Assembly (NCBI GenBank): GCA_016712675.1
Contig: JADJQR010000001.1
Coordinates: forward strand, 4,588,001-4,652,000
DNA length: 64,000 bases
Source of the DNA: a bacterium
GTDB taxonomy: Bacteria; Krumholzibacteriota; Krumholzibacteriia; LZORAL124-64-63
Reading direction: 5' to 3'
Positions within the stretch are counted from its first letter, which is position 1; each line of letters starts with the position of its first letter. This document shows positions 42,045-50,777 of the stretch, in pieces. The translations under genes were made by a program, and so were the position numbers. The notes beneath the pieces are model-generated. The model was not told the origin of the DNA. It did no database searches and saw only the letters and a list, made by a program, of their open reading frames with translations.

Positions 42045-45000
42045 TCAGGAGGCCGTCACGACCCGCAGGAAGGCCCACGAGCCGGGATGCGAGAACAGGG
42101 GGTCGCCGCGCGACGCGAGCATGGCCGCCCGCAACGCCACCGCCACGTCGCTTCCCGGGCGCCAGTGCCGATAGAAAGCGAGCGCCATGGCCTCGGCCGC
42201 GCCGTCATCGATCCTCACGGGCGTGGCCACGACCGCGTCGGCTCCGGCGCGCAGGAACGCGCCGGTGAAATCGGCCGCGCCGTTGGCGGCGTCGGCCCGA
42301 CCCCCTGCGGCCTCGCAGCAGGACAGGTAGACGAGCTGCGCGCGAAGGTCCAGAGCCTCGACGACGTCGATGGTCACGGGCGAAGCATCGCCCGGTCCCG
42401 CCAGCCTCAGCACCGCCCCCGAGGGATCGCCCCGGTAGACCACCGCGTGCGAAGCGACGTGGATGATGGCGTAGCGCGCGAGTTGCGCGGCCAACGAGGT
42501 CGTCCAGGCGGCTTCGGCGCCCGTGCGCGCCTCTGCGGGCCCATGCTCCCAGCCCGCGCACACACTCCGGGCTTCGCGTTCGGCCGCGCGCAGGCGTGGT
42601 TCGCCACCGGCTTCGCTGTTGCCGTCATATCCCAGGCTCAGGAGCGCGGCGGGACCGTCGGCGGCGGCGACCGTGCGACGGCGCCCGGCCTGCAGCACGC
42701 CCATGGCGATCGGTCCGCGGTCCACGACCAGCGCACCATCGCCGCCCGGCACCGGGAGAGCGGCCCAGGGCAACAGCGACAGGATCCCGTCCGGGATGAT
42801 CCGCAACGACCCGCCCTCTGGCCAGGCACCCAGGGCCGGGCCGAGCAGGATCGTCGCCAGCTCGCGCGCGGCGCGATCATCGGGCGACCGGTGCACGGCC
42901 TGGTACTCGGCCAGCACCGTCCGGCACAGGCGTTCCAGGTCGGCGACCGGCGGCAGCGGGCTGAGGGTTGGTGCGCGCCCGTCAACGAGCCAGCAGAAGG
43001 CCTGCTGGGATCCCAGGAAATAGGCGATCTGCGGGACACCGGCCTCGGCCTCGGGCAGCAGACCACCCAGGCGTGCGGCGAGCTTCAGCGCGCGACCGGA
43101 TGCCGGGCGCGCATCCGCAGACCGCGGGTCTGCATCTGCGGCCACGGCCAGTGCGCAGGCCGCCTCGAACAGATCACGCTGCAGGCTGCGGTCGATTTCA
43201 TGGTCGCCCGCGGGTGCTGCAAAGCCGGTGGCGTCGTCGTAGCAGGCCGCGGCCTGCGCTGTGCGGCCCCGCGCCGCCAGCGTCAACCCCAACTCGAGAT
43301 GGAGCCGGCCGATAACGTGTGCCGGCGTGCGCGGCGTGGCCAGCGCCACGGCGGCGCGCAGCGTGGCTTCGGAGGTGGCGAGATCTCCGATCATCCTCTG
43401 TGCCCGCCCGAGCAGCTGCCGCAAGGCCAGTCGCGAACTGAAGGTGCCGCCGAAGCCGCCGGTCGCATCGGCGTCATCCAGCAACGCCATGGCGTCCGCC
43501 GGCCGACCCTGCTGAAGCCGCACGCTTGCCAGCGCCAGGCGCGCGGCGGCCTCCTGCGATCGCGCGGCGCTGGAGTCGGCCAGTGCGCGTGCGGCCGCGA
43601 AGGCGTCGGCGGCCGTGGCCAGGTCGCCACGCCGTTCCGCCAATTCCCCGACACTGCGGTGATACTCCCACCGCTTGCCCTCGCCCCCTTGTGACAGCAC
43701 GGCGTCGCGCGCACGCACCAGCGCCTCGGCGGCGCGCACGTACTCGCCCTGGCGGGCCAGGAAGTCGGCGGTGGCCAGGTGCAGGTCGGCGTGCAGGTTC
43801 TGGTGCACGCTGCGGTCCCGCAACACCGGAGCGAGGTGTTCGAGGCGCGCCAGCGCGCGGTAGGCGACATCCGTGCGACGGGTTTCCAGCCCCCGCCGGA
43901 TCTGAGCGATGAGGATCTCCGCTTCGTCCAATGCCCGCCCGGTCTGGCCCGAGCGCTCCGAAGCCAGCGCGAGCAAGCTATCGGCCGTCGCGAAGTCGCC
44001 CACTTGCAGGAAGTATTCGGCTTCCATCGCGGGCAGTGCGGCCAGGTTGCGCTTGTCGCCGAACGCCTCGACGAGCGTCCGGGCGTGTCTCTGGTAGGTG
44101 AGGCAGGAGTCCGGCGCGCCCAGCATGAGATGGTCGTGCGCCACGTTCATGAGGCAGCGCGGGGCATTGATGGAATCGCCCGCCGCCAGGCAGTGGCTGG
44201 CGTTCTCCCGGTCGACCTCCAGGGCGCCGCGGAGATCGCCGTTCGAAGCGAGCAGGGAGGCCAACTCTCCCAGGCCGCTGGTGGCCAACCACGAAAAACC
44301 CGATTCGTAGGCGCGGTCCACCAGATATCGATACTCGGCCCGCGCCGCGACCGCTTCCTGTCGCACGGCGAGAATGTCGGCCCTGTAGCGCCGGAACAGG
44401 AGCGCCACGTAGCGCGCCCCGGATCCACCGGCCAGCCCTTCAGCCCTCACCACCGCGTGCAACGCATCGTCCAGCCGGTCATCGTCCCGCAACCGCATCG
44501 CCACGCCCAGCCAGTACTCCGCTGCCAGCCGGTCGCCGCCCACCGCGCGCGCTGCCGGCAACTCCGCCAGCAGCAGGCGCACGGCGCCGACGGCGTCGCC
44601 TTTGTCGCCGCGCACTTCGGCGACGCTGCGCGCCAGCCACGCGCGCTGCAGCGGGTCCAGTCCCGTGCGCCGGGCCCAGGCGCGTTCGTACGGCGTGCCG
44701 TCGGAGCCGTAGCCGTAGAAACGGCGTCCGTATACGTACGCGCCCACCGCGGTGGTCGTGTCGGCGAGTGCCGGCAGCGCGTACATCGCGTTGCGATCAG
44801 CGTTGCGCCGGAGCAGGTAGTTGTAGCCGGCGCCCAGATTGATGAAGAGGAAGTTTGCCGGCTCGCGCCGCCACGCGGCGTACAGCGAGTCGCCCGCGGC
44901 CTGGCGCGTCTGCGGGCGCTGGATGTCGACGGTCAGCTGGTCGTGGAGTGCGAGCGCCGCCACATACCGCGCCTCCCCCCGCCCGCCCTTGGCGTCGGCC

Positions 45001-45173
45001 TCCAGCGCGCGCCGCAGTTCATCCGAGACGGGGACACCCTCGAGGACGGGGTCAGCGGGACGATCGCCGCGGCCGCAGGCGGCCAGCGCCAGCAGCAGCA
45101 GCAGCGCCGTCAGCGGGCGCACGGCGCACGCGCGGCGACGCACGCGCTCGTCGGGGGCAGTCAGGATTCTCAT
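42045..45173 (-). CDS. CHAT-domain protease with TPR-like repeats and lipoprotein signal
   Basis: 1042 residues from ATG 45173; longer in-frame starts run through the divergent sigma gene. The N-terminus has a lipobox LLALAAC (Cys ~30), so the protein is probably periplasmic or membrane-anchored. The middle (~120-700) is a long array of helical TPR-like repeats (LGELASLLASNGDLRGALEV, AEYFLQVGDFATADSLLALA). The C-terminal CHAT domain (~750-1042) is caspase-like, with His ~904 in IIHVASHAVV and Cys ~951 in LVYLSCCEAAGG. CHAT peptidases cut specific partners on a signal. The gene is divergent from the second ECF locus, 93 bases apart. Confidence 0.88.
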   Translation of the reverse strand: MRILTAPDERVRRRACAVRPLTALLLLLALAACGRGDRPADPVLEGVPVSDELRRALEADAKGGRGEARYVAALALHDQLTVDIQRPQTRQAAGDSLYAAWRREPANFLFINLGAGYNYLLRRNADRNAMYALPALADTTTAVGAYVYGRRFYGYGSDGTPYERAWARRTGLDPLQRAWLARSVAEVRGDKGDAVGAVRLLLAELPAARAVGGDRLAAEYWLGVAMRLRDDDRLDDALHAVVRAEGLAGGSGARYVALLFRRYRADILAVRQEAVAARAEYRYLVDRAYESGFSWLATSGLGELASLLASNGDLRGALEVDRENASHCLAAGDSINAPRCLMNVAHDHLMLGAPDSCLTYQRHARTLVEAFGDKRNLAALPAMEAEYFLQVGDFATADSLLALASERSGQTGRALDEAEILIAQIRRGLETRRTDVAYRALARLEHLAPVLRDRSVHQNLHADLHLATADFLARQGEYVRAAEALVRARDAVLSQGGEGKRWEYHRSVGELAERRGDLATAADAFAAARALADSSAARSQEAAARLALASVRLQQGRPADAMALLDDADATGGFGGTFSSRLALRQLLGRAQRMIGDLATSEATLRAAVALATPRTPAHVIGRLHLELGLTLAARGRTAQAAACYDDATGFAAPAGDHEIDRSLQRDLFEAACALAVAADADPRSADARPASGRALKLAARLGGLLPEAEAGVPQIAYFLGSQQAFCWLVDGRAPTLSPLPPVADLERLCRTVLAEYQAVHRSPDDRAARELATILLGPALGAWPEGGSLRIIPDGILSLLPWAALPVPGGDGALVVDRGPIAMGVLQAGRRRTVAAADGPAALLSLGYDGNSEAGGEPRLRAAEREARSVCAGWEHGPAEARTGAEAAWTTSLAAQLARYAIIHVASHAVVYRGDPSGAVLRLAGPGDASPVTIDVVEALDLRAQLVYLSCCEAAGGRADAANGAADFTGAFLRAGADAVVATPVRIDDGAAEAMALAFYRHWRPGSDVAVALRAAMLASRGDPLFSHPGSWAFLRVVTAS

Positions 45174-45200
45174 GGCGCGCCGCACCGTACCACCCCCACA

Positions 45201-45230
45201 TTGACAGGGCAAGGTCGTGCCCGCTAGCAT
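45201..45230 (+). promoter_or_regulatory. Promoter of the second ECF operon
   Basis: TTGACA (45201-45206) and TAGCAT (45225-45230), 18 bases apart, 37 bases before the sigma ATG and inside the 93-base divergent gap to the CHAT gene. Confidence 0.6.
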
Positions 45231-45266
45231 CATCCGTCCCTCGACCCAGGAGTATCCACCCGCCCC

Positions 45267-45869
45267 ATGACCAGCCCCGGAGCCCATCCCCCGCAGGAGG
45301 ACGAGTCGCACCTGCCGGCGATCATCGCTGCGCTGGTGGCCGGCCAGCCGGGCGCCGACGAGCGCCTGTGCGCGGTGCTGCGCCAGCCGGTGGCCGCCGC
45401 GGTGTCCGCGTTCCTGGGGCCGGATGGGACGGAGACCGACGACATCGCCCAGGAATCGCTGGTCGCGGTGCTGGCCTACGTGACGCAGCGGGGCGGCTTC
45501 GAAGGCAACCTGGTGCGCTTCGCCGTGACCGTCGCGCGCAACCGCTGCCGCAACGTGCTGGCGTGGCACCGGCGGCGGCCGCACGTGGAGATCGAGCCGC
45601 TGGCCGAGTGGATCGCAGCGCCCGACAAGGACCCTCTCGAGGCGTACGGCAACGAGCAGGTCATGGCGGTGCTGCGCGCCTCGCTGGTCGAGCTGGACAC
45701 GGCCTGCCGGGACCTGCTGCGGGCCCTGTTCCTGGGGGGCGAAACCCCCGAATCGATGTGCTCCCGGCTGGGCCTGACCACGGTGCGGGCCGTGTACTAC
45801 AGGCGGGAGAACTGCCTCAAGTCCTTGCGGAATATCGTGATGCAGCGCCTGGACGAGGTGCGGCCTTGA
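45267..45869 (+). CDS. ECF-type RNA polymerase sigma factor, pair 2
   Basis: 200 residues. Region 2 contains PDGTETDDIAQESLVAVLAYV and VRFAVTVARNRCRNVLAWHRR. Region 4 contains ASLVELDTACRDLLRALFLGGETPESMCSRLGLTTVRAVYYRRENCLKSL. It shares an unusually long spacer and many residues with the sigma at 39669. The anti-sigma follows after 133 bases. Divergence from the CHAT gene suggests that this sigma may control the protease. Confidence 0.87.
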   Translation: MTSPGAHPPQEDESHLPAIIAALVAGQPGADERLCAVLRQPVAAAVSAFLGPDGTETDDIAQESLVAVLAYVTQRGGFEGNLVRFAVTVARNRCRNVLAWHRRRPHVEIEPLAEWIAAPDKDPLEAYGNEQVMAVLRASLVELDTACRDLLRALFLGGETPESMCSRLGLTTVRAVYYRRENCLKSLRNIVMQRLDEVRP

Positions 45870-46002
45870 CGACCCCACGGTCATCGCCGGGCCGCTGTCC
45901 GGGCCGGGCTGTCGGTCTCTTCACAACCCGGCCGGGGCGCTGTTCGTACTCCGGAATCGGCAAGGCTGCCCCGGCAGCGCCCCCACCGGCCCGAGGTGCG
46001 AG

Positions 46003-46797
46003 ATGACCGAGAACCCGTCCGCGTCGCCCTTCTTCGAATGCGTCGAGCCGGAGATCGGCGGGCAGATGGACCTGCTCGGGCAGGCGGATCTGGAACCCGG
46101 TCTGGCCGCCCGTTTGCGCGGCCACCTGGCCATGTGCGACGCGTGCCGCTTGGACCGCGCATTGGCGCGGCGGTTGCCGGAGGCGCTGGCGGCCCTGGAG
46201 CAGGAGCAGGTTGCCATCGCGGCGGCGGCCACCACGACGTCGGCAGGTTCCCCCCGCGCTCGCGTCGTGGGCGGCCACGCCCGCTTCCGCCGCCAGGCCG
46301 GCAGCTGGGGCGGGCTGGCGCTCGCGGCCGGGCTGGCCCTGGTCGTGATGATGCCGCCCGTGCCCGCCGGCGGCAACCGCCTGCAGCGCGGCGACCAGGA
46401 CGGGCCGCGCTTTGTCAGGCCGGTCGAAGGCGAGGTGGTCTCCACGGGCACGCCGCGGTTGAACTGGACGCCCATCGAGGGCGCGTCCGCCTACCGCGTG
46501 CGGGTCGAGTCGACCGACGGCACGTACCGCTGGGAAGCGACGGTCAAGGGCACGACGGCCCGGGCGCCCGCGGCAGCGACAGCTCCCGCGGGCGTTTCGT
46601 TGCGCGCCTACCTCGAGCCCGTGCCCGCCGACCTGGCGCCGGCCGGCGGCATCGCCGTGGCGTACCGCGCCGGCTCGCGCGGTGAGTCGCTGCGGTACCG
46701 CGCCGTCGCCGCGCCCCTGTACGCCCGGCTGCTGGCGGCCGGCGGCGCGCTGGCGGTGGCCGCCGCGGTGGCGGTGGGGCTGGCGAAGCGGGGGTAG
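46003..46797 (+). CDS. Zinc-finger transmembrane anti-sigma factor, pair 2
   Basis: 264 residues with the same layout as the protein at 40314. An N-terminal ECVEPEIGGQ motif (compare ECVEPDLGDI there) is followed by HLAMCDACRLDRA, the HxxxCxxC zinc motif. A TM helix lies at ~105-125. The periplasmic beta domain has FVRPVEGEVVSTGTPRLNWTPIEGASAYRVRVES, and a C-terminal TM helix (~238-260) ends in KRG. The doubled TM topology puts the beta domain outside as a sensor. The two anti-sigma proteins are clear paralogues. Confidence 0.82.
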   Translation: MTENPSASPFFECVEPEIGGQMDLLGQADLEPGLAARLRGHLAMCDACRLDRALARRLPEALAALEQEQVAIAAAATTTSAGSPRARVVGGHARFRRQAGSWGGLALAAGLALVVMMPPVPAGGNRLQRGDQDGPRFVRPVEGEVVSTGTPRLNWTPIEGASAYRVRVESTDGTYRWEATVKGTTARAPAAATAPAGVSLRAYLEPVPADLAPAGGIAVAYRAGSRGESLRYRAVAAPLYARLLAAGGALAVAAAVAVGLAKRG

Positions 46798-46957
46798 CGC
46801 CTCTGTCGCCCCCCTCGGGGGGCCACCAAAATAAGATGTTTTATCGCAACAAGTTAACGCCGCACACGCTAAATTGTGTATTGTATACAGGGATTTCGTG
46901 GCCTGGAGGCGTAAGAAATTCGTTGTAGCAATCGCCGATTGTCGCGATATTCATCAG

Positions 46958-48133
46958 ATGACCCAAGGATTTTCGCATCTTCGCCGAACCCTCGACCTAC
47001 CCTGGTGCCCCAATCCGGTCACCGGTTCGGCGGCGGTGTTCCTGTGGGGACCGCGCCAGACAGGCAAAACAACCCTGCTGCGCCAGGCGTTCCCTGGTGC
47101 GCATACATACGACCTGCTCGACACGTCCCTGTGCGCCGACCTGAGCGTCACCCCGCGCCTGCTGCGTGAGCAGGTGCTGGGTTCCCGGCCGCCGGTTGTC
47201 GTCGTGGACGAGGTGCAGAAGATCCCCGCCCTGCTCGAGGAGGTGCACTGGCTGCTGGAGCACGCCGCGACGCGGTTCGTGCTCTGCGGCTCCAGCGCGC
47301 GCAAGCTGCGCCGCTCCGCGCACCATCTCCTGGGTGGTCGCGCGATCGAGCATCGCATGCTGCCGCTGACGACCGCCGAGCTGCCGGACCTGGACCTGGC
47401 CCGTTACCTCAACCACGGCGGCCTGCCGATCCACTACCTGGCCGACGATCCCGGGCCACGGCTGCGCGCCTACGTGAACGCGTACATCCGCGAGGAGATC
47501 ATCGACGAGTCGGCGACGCGCAACGTGCCCGCGTTCACGCGCTTCCTGCAGGTCGTCGGCCTGACACACGGCCAGCAGTTGAACTACGCCAACATCTCGC
47601 GCGAGACCGGCGTCTCGCCCAGCACCGTGCGGGCGTACTACCGGATCCTCGATGACACCCTGCTGGGCTTCACCCTGGAGCCGTGGCGGCGGGCCGGGCG
47701 GCGGCGCCTGGTCGAGACGGCGAAGTACTACCTGTTCGACGTCGGCGTGGCGCGCGCGCTGCGGCCGGAGATGCCGCCGGCCGTCGCGGGCTCGGACCTG
47801 TTCGGGTGGGCCTTCGAGCACTTCCTGATCAACGAGGTCCGCGCCTGCCTGGCCTACACCCGGCGCGAGCGGATGCTCACCTATTGGCGCACACACAGCG
47901 GATTCGAGGTCGACCTCATCGTCGGCGACATGGACGTCGCGCTCGCATTCAAGTCGGGGCGCGAGGTGCGCGATGCCGACCTGCGCGGCCTGCGTGCCCT
48001 GGCCGAGGACCAGCGGCCGCGCCGGTCCCTCGTCGTGGCGCGCGTCGAGGAGCGGCGGCGCACCGGGGACGGGATCGAGATCGTGCCGTGGCGGGAGTTC
48101 TGCGGGGAACTTTGGGGGGGCGGGGTGGTCTGA
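46958..48133 (+). CDS. AAA ATPase with DUF4143 domain, degenerate nuclease-like motif
   Basis: 391 residues from ATG 46958; a TTG 28 codons earlier lies within an AT-rich promoter-like stretch. The AAA_14 domain has Walker A FLWGPRQTGKTTLLRQAF and Walker B PVVVVDEVQKIPALLEEVH, then sensor LCGSSARKL. A winged-helix part follows (NYANISRETGVSPSTVRAYYRIL), then the DUF4143 part with FEHFLINEV and GFEVDLIVGDM. In that PD-(D/E)xK-like fold the final ExK reads AFK (~329-331), so the acidic residue is lost. These ATPases are scattered, mobile and of unknown function, possibly defence-related. Confidence 0.87.
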   Translation: MTQGFSHLRRTLDLPWCPNPVTGSAAVFLWGPRQTGKTTLLRQAFPGAHTYDLLDTSLCADLSVTPRLLREQVLGSRPPVVVVDEVQKIPALLEEVHWLLEHAATRFVLCGSSARKLRRSAHHLLGGRAIEHRMLPLTTAELPDLDLARYLNHGGLPIHYLADDPGPRLRAYVNAYIREEIIDESATRNVPAFTRFLQVVGLTHGQQLNYANISRETGVSPSTVRAYYRILDDTLLGFTLEPWRRAGRRRLVETAKYYLFDVGVARALRPEMPPAVAGSDLFGWAFEHFLINEVRACLAYTRRERMLTYWRTHSGFEVDLIVGDMDVALAFKSGREVRDADLRGLRALAEDQRPRRSLVVARVEERRRTGDGIEIVPWREFCGELWGGGVV

Positions 48134-48163
48134 AGGCGGCGCCGTGCTGAATCGTTCATGCCG

Positions 48164-48222
48164 ACTTGCGCCGGCGCAAGTCCCGGCACCGGGCCCGGCA
48201 ACCGGATGTGCGCCGGCGCACG
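48164..48222. repeat. GCGCCGGCGC-family pair, 42-bp spacing
   Basis: ACTTGCGCCGGCGCAAGT (48164-48181) and GTGCGCCGGCGCAC (48208-48221) start 31 bases after a stop codon. Confidence 0.75.
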
Positions 48223-48298
48223 CCATCTTGACGAATCCGCCGACGCGGTCGCAGAGTGAAGTCGCCACCCAAGACCCACGTGCCCCGGAGGCCCCGCC

Positions 48299-48655
48299 GT
48301 GCCCATCCTCACCTTCCTCGCCCACCTCCTCATCACCGCCGCCCTGCTGCTGCTGGTCGCGCGCCTGGTCAAGGGCGTCAAGGTCGAGGGTTGGGGCGCG
48401 GCGTTCATCGCGGCGCTGGTGCTGGGGCTGGCCAATGCGCTGCTCAAGCCGGTGCTGGTGGTGCTGACGCTGCCCTTGACCATCGTCACCTTCGGGCTCT
48501 TCCTGCTGGTGATCAACGCGGCGGTGCTGCGCATCGTGGGGTGGGTGGTGCCGGGGATGAAGATCGACGGCTGCGCGCCCGCGCTGTGGGGCGGGCTGGT
48601 GCTGGCGCTGCTGAACCTGGCGGTCGAGGCGGTGCTGGGGAAGGGCGGCTGGTGA
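48299..48655 (+). CDS. Phage-holin-family-like integral membrane protein
   Basis: The GTG start has CCGGAGG upstream; 118 residues with four hydrophobic helices. The signature LVKGVKVEGWGAAFIAALVLGLANALLKPVL and the FGLFLLVINAAVLRIVGWVVPG pattern match the Phage_holin_4_2 family of small bacterial membrane proteins. Despite the name these are usually chromosomal housekeeping-type genes of unknown role, and nothing phage-like surrounds it. The stop overlaps the next gene by four bases (GTGA). Confidence 0.85.
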   Translation: MPILTFLAHLLITAALLLLVARLVKGVKVEGWGAAFIAALVLGLANALLKPVLVVLTLPLTIVTFGLFLLVINAAVLRIVGWVVPGMKIDGCAPALWGGLVLALLNLAVEAVLGKGGW

Positions 48656-49425
48656 CGGCGGCCCGTGACCCTACGCGGCTGCTGGAGCTGCCGGCCGAGG
48701 TGCGCGCGCACCTGCTGCACCAGCTGGCCGGGCTGGTCACCCCGCAGCGCCTACAACGTATGGACGATGTACTGGCCGCCCGCACCGCGCGCCTGGTTGT
48801 GGTCTTCGAGGATGTCTACCACCCGCACAACGCCAGCGCCGTGCTGCGCACCAGCGAGTGCCTGGGGCTGCAGGACGTCCACATCGTCGAGAGCACCAAG
48901 AGCTTCCGGCCTTTGCGCGACATCGCGCGCGGCTCGGCGCGGTGGCTGACGCTGCGCCGGTGGGGCGGCGAGCATCCCGGCGATATCGACGCCTGCCTGG
49001 CTGCCCTGCGCGGCGACGGCTACGCGATCGTGGCGACCAGTCCGGACGCCGACGCCGTGCCGCTGGAGGATGTCCCGCTGGAGAGGCCGCTGGCCGTGTG
49101 CTTCGGCACCGAGGAGACGGGCCTGTCGCCGGCGGCGTTCGCGGCGGCCGACGTGAAGGTGACGATCCCGACGCCCGGCTTCACGCGCAGCCTGAACGTC
49201 TCGGTCACGGCCGCGCTGGTGCTGCATCACCTGGCGACGCGGCTGCGCGCCACACAACCGCCCGCGGCCTGGCAACTGCCGGCCGCCAGGTGCGACGACC
49301 TGCGCCTGCTATGGCTGGCCGGCGAAAGCCGCAGTGCGCGGGCGCTGGCGTACGAGGCGCTGCGCCAGGCGGGGCTGCTGCCGCCGCCGGTGCCGTTCTT
49401 CCGGGATCGACCGCGCCAGGCCTGA
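48652..49425 (+). CDS. TrmH-family tRNA/rRNA 2'-O-methyltransferase
   Basis: 257 residues from a GTG overlapping the holin-like stop. The SpoU/SPOUT motifs are complete: motif 1 VFEDVYHPHNASAVLRTSECLG (the N..A.LRT Arg), motif 2 LAVCFGTEETGLS and motif 3 IPTPGFTRSLNVSVTAALVLHH. The N-terminal helix RLQRMDDVLAARTARLVVV and C-terminal extension most resemble TrmH, which makes Gm18 in tRNA. An rRNA target cannot be excluded. TrmH proteins are trefoil-knotted dimers. Confidence 0.9.
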   Translation: MTAARDPTRLLELPAEVRAHLLHQLAGLVTPQRLQRMDDVLAARTARLVVVFEDVYHPHNASAVLRTSECLGLQDVHIVESTKSFRPLRDIARGSARWLTLRRWGGEHPGDIDACLAALRGDGYAIVATSPDADAVPLEDVPLERPLAVCFGTEETGLSPAAFAAADVKVTIPTPGFTRSLNVSVTAALVLHHLATRLRATQPPAAWQLPAARCDDLRLLWLAGESRSARALAYEALRQAGLLPPPVPFFRDRPRQA

Positions 49426-49431
49426 GCACGC

Positions 49432-50760
49432 TCAGCTGTCCTTCAGCCGCAACGCCCGCTGGATCAGCCGCTGGGCCAGGTCTTCGTGCTCGGCGAAGCC
49501 GGAGGCCCGCGCCAGCAGGTCCAGCGCTTCGTCGCGCTTGCCCAGCTCCAGCGCGCAGTAGCCCTGCATGAGCCAGGCGCGGCCGCTCTCGTCGCCGTCG
49601 GCCGCCACGCGCGCGAACGCGTCCAGCGCCTCGGCGTACTCCTGGCGCACGTAGTGCACGTCTCCGATCAGCGACCACAGGCGGGTCGTGGGCTGGCCGG
49701 CCTCGACGCCTGCCAGGGCGCCGCGCAGCACCTCGAGGGCCTGTTCGGTCTCGTGCGCGGCCACCAGGGCCGAGGCCAGGCGCTCGACATCCGCCAGCGA
49801 GGACACGGGCGTCAGGCCGCGGCGGTAGTGCTCGCTGGCGAGCTGCGAGACGCCGGCGGCCATCAGCAGGTCGCCCAGCTGCTTCTGTTCGGTGGGCGTC
49901 AGCTCGCGCAGGTGGCCCACCACGCGCAGGGCCACCGCGGCGCCCTGGAAGTCGCGCCGGGCCGCCTCGTACTGGTAGCGCAGATACCAGGCATCGGGGT
50001 CGTCCGGATAGGCGTCCAGCAGGCGCGTCAACGCGGGGCTGGCGGCCTCGGGTTGCTGGACGCGATTGGCGGCGGCCAGGTAGCACTGCACCCAGCGCAG
50101 CTGCGGTGCTTCGTCGGGTGAGCGGGTCAGCTTCTCGAGCACGCGCATCGATTCGGTCGGCTGTTCGGCCATCAGCCAGGAGGCGGCGGCGTAGTAGAGC
50201 ACCTCGGCCGGCCGGTCGGGCGAGGCGGCGTAGCCCTGCTCGAAGGCCCTGGCCGCGTCGGCGTACTCGGTCAACTCGTAACAGGCGTCCGCCAGGCCGA
50301 ACCAGGCGCGTTCCAGGCGCGGCTCCAGCTCGACCGCGCGGCGGTAGTTGTCGCGGGCGGCGGCCGTGTTGCCGGCATCGGCGTGGTTCTGCGCCAGGTG
50401 CAGGCGGACCAGGCTGTGGTCCTGGGTCGGATGGTCGCGCAGGTGCTCGTCCAGCAGATGAGCGGCCGTGACGGGGTCGCCGTTCTTGGTGTACAGCGAG
50501 GCCCGCAGCAGCACCTTGCGCTCGAAGCGCGGCACCTGCTCCAGGTCATAGAGGTCGGGGCGCTCGAGAGGACCGCCGTCGACGTCCGTTTCGACGGCGG
50601 CGGCGGGGGCGACGCTGCCTGTGCCCTCCGCCGGGGGCGTTTCGGCGCGGGCGGCCGGCACCGAGGGCCAGCCGGCCAGCGCCAGCGCCAGGAGGTTGCA
50701 ACCGATCAGCGGGATGGCGCGGCGCGCGCCGCCGCCTCGTCCGGGACGATGGTCGTTCAT
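49432..50760 (-). CDS. Secreted TPR-repeat protein of the TonB operon
   Basis: 442 residues from ATG 50760, with GGGAGCCGAGGAC upstream. An N-terminal hydrophobic signal (IGCNLLALALAGW) is followed by an acidic linker. At least nine TPR-like repeats follow (AAARDNYRRAVELEPRLERAWFGLADACYELTEYADAARAFEQGYAASPDRP and similar). It is the last gene of the six-gene operon, 17 bases after tonB. TPR proteins accompany TtpC-type TonB systems in Vibrio and related bacteria and are needed for transport there; the same role is inferred here. Confidence 0.85.
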   Translation of the reverse strand: MNDHRPGRGGGARRAIPLIGCNLLALALAGWPSVPAARAETPPAEGTGSVAPAAAVETDVDGGPLERPDLYDLEQVPRFERKVLLRASLYTKNGDPVTAAHLLDEHLRDHPTQDHSLVRLHLAQNHADAGNTAAARDNYRRAVELEPRLERAWFGLADACYELTEYADAARAFEQGYAASPDRPAEVLYYAAASWLMAEQPTESMRVLEKLTRSPDEAPQLRWVQCYLAAANRVQQPEAASPALTRLLDAYPDDPDAWYLRYQYEAARRDFQGAAVALRVVGHLRELTPTEQKQLGDLLMAAGVSQLASEHYRRGLTPVSSLADVERLASALVAAHETEQALEVLRGALAGVEAGQPTTRLWSLIGDVHYVRQEYAEALDAFARVAADGDESGRAWLMQGYCALELGKRDEALDLLARASGFAEHEDLAQRLIQRALRLKDS

Positions 50761-50777
50761 GTCCTCGGCTCCCTTCG

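Noticed and set aside
45174-45884. N-terminal extension of the CHAT gene to 45884
   Set aside because: It would run antisense through the second ECF sigma gene and would remove the lipobox from the N-terminus.
48164-48222. Palindrome pairs read as rho-independent terminators
   Set aside because: Individual stems are only 7-10 bp without a loop or T-run, they occur in pairs at fixed spacing, and they also lie upstream of genes and inside mnmE/mnmG.
48299-48655. Holin-like gene as evidence of a prophage
   Set aside because: No integrase, terminase or other phage gene is nearby; the family is common on chromosomes.
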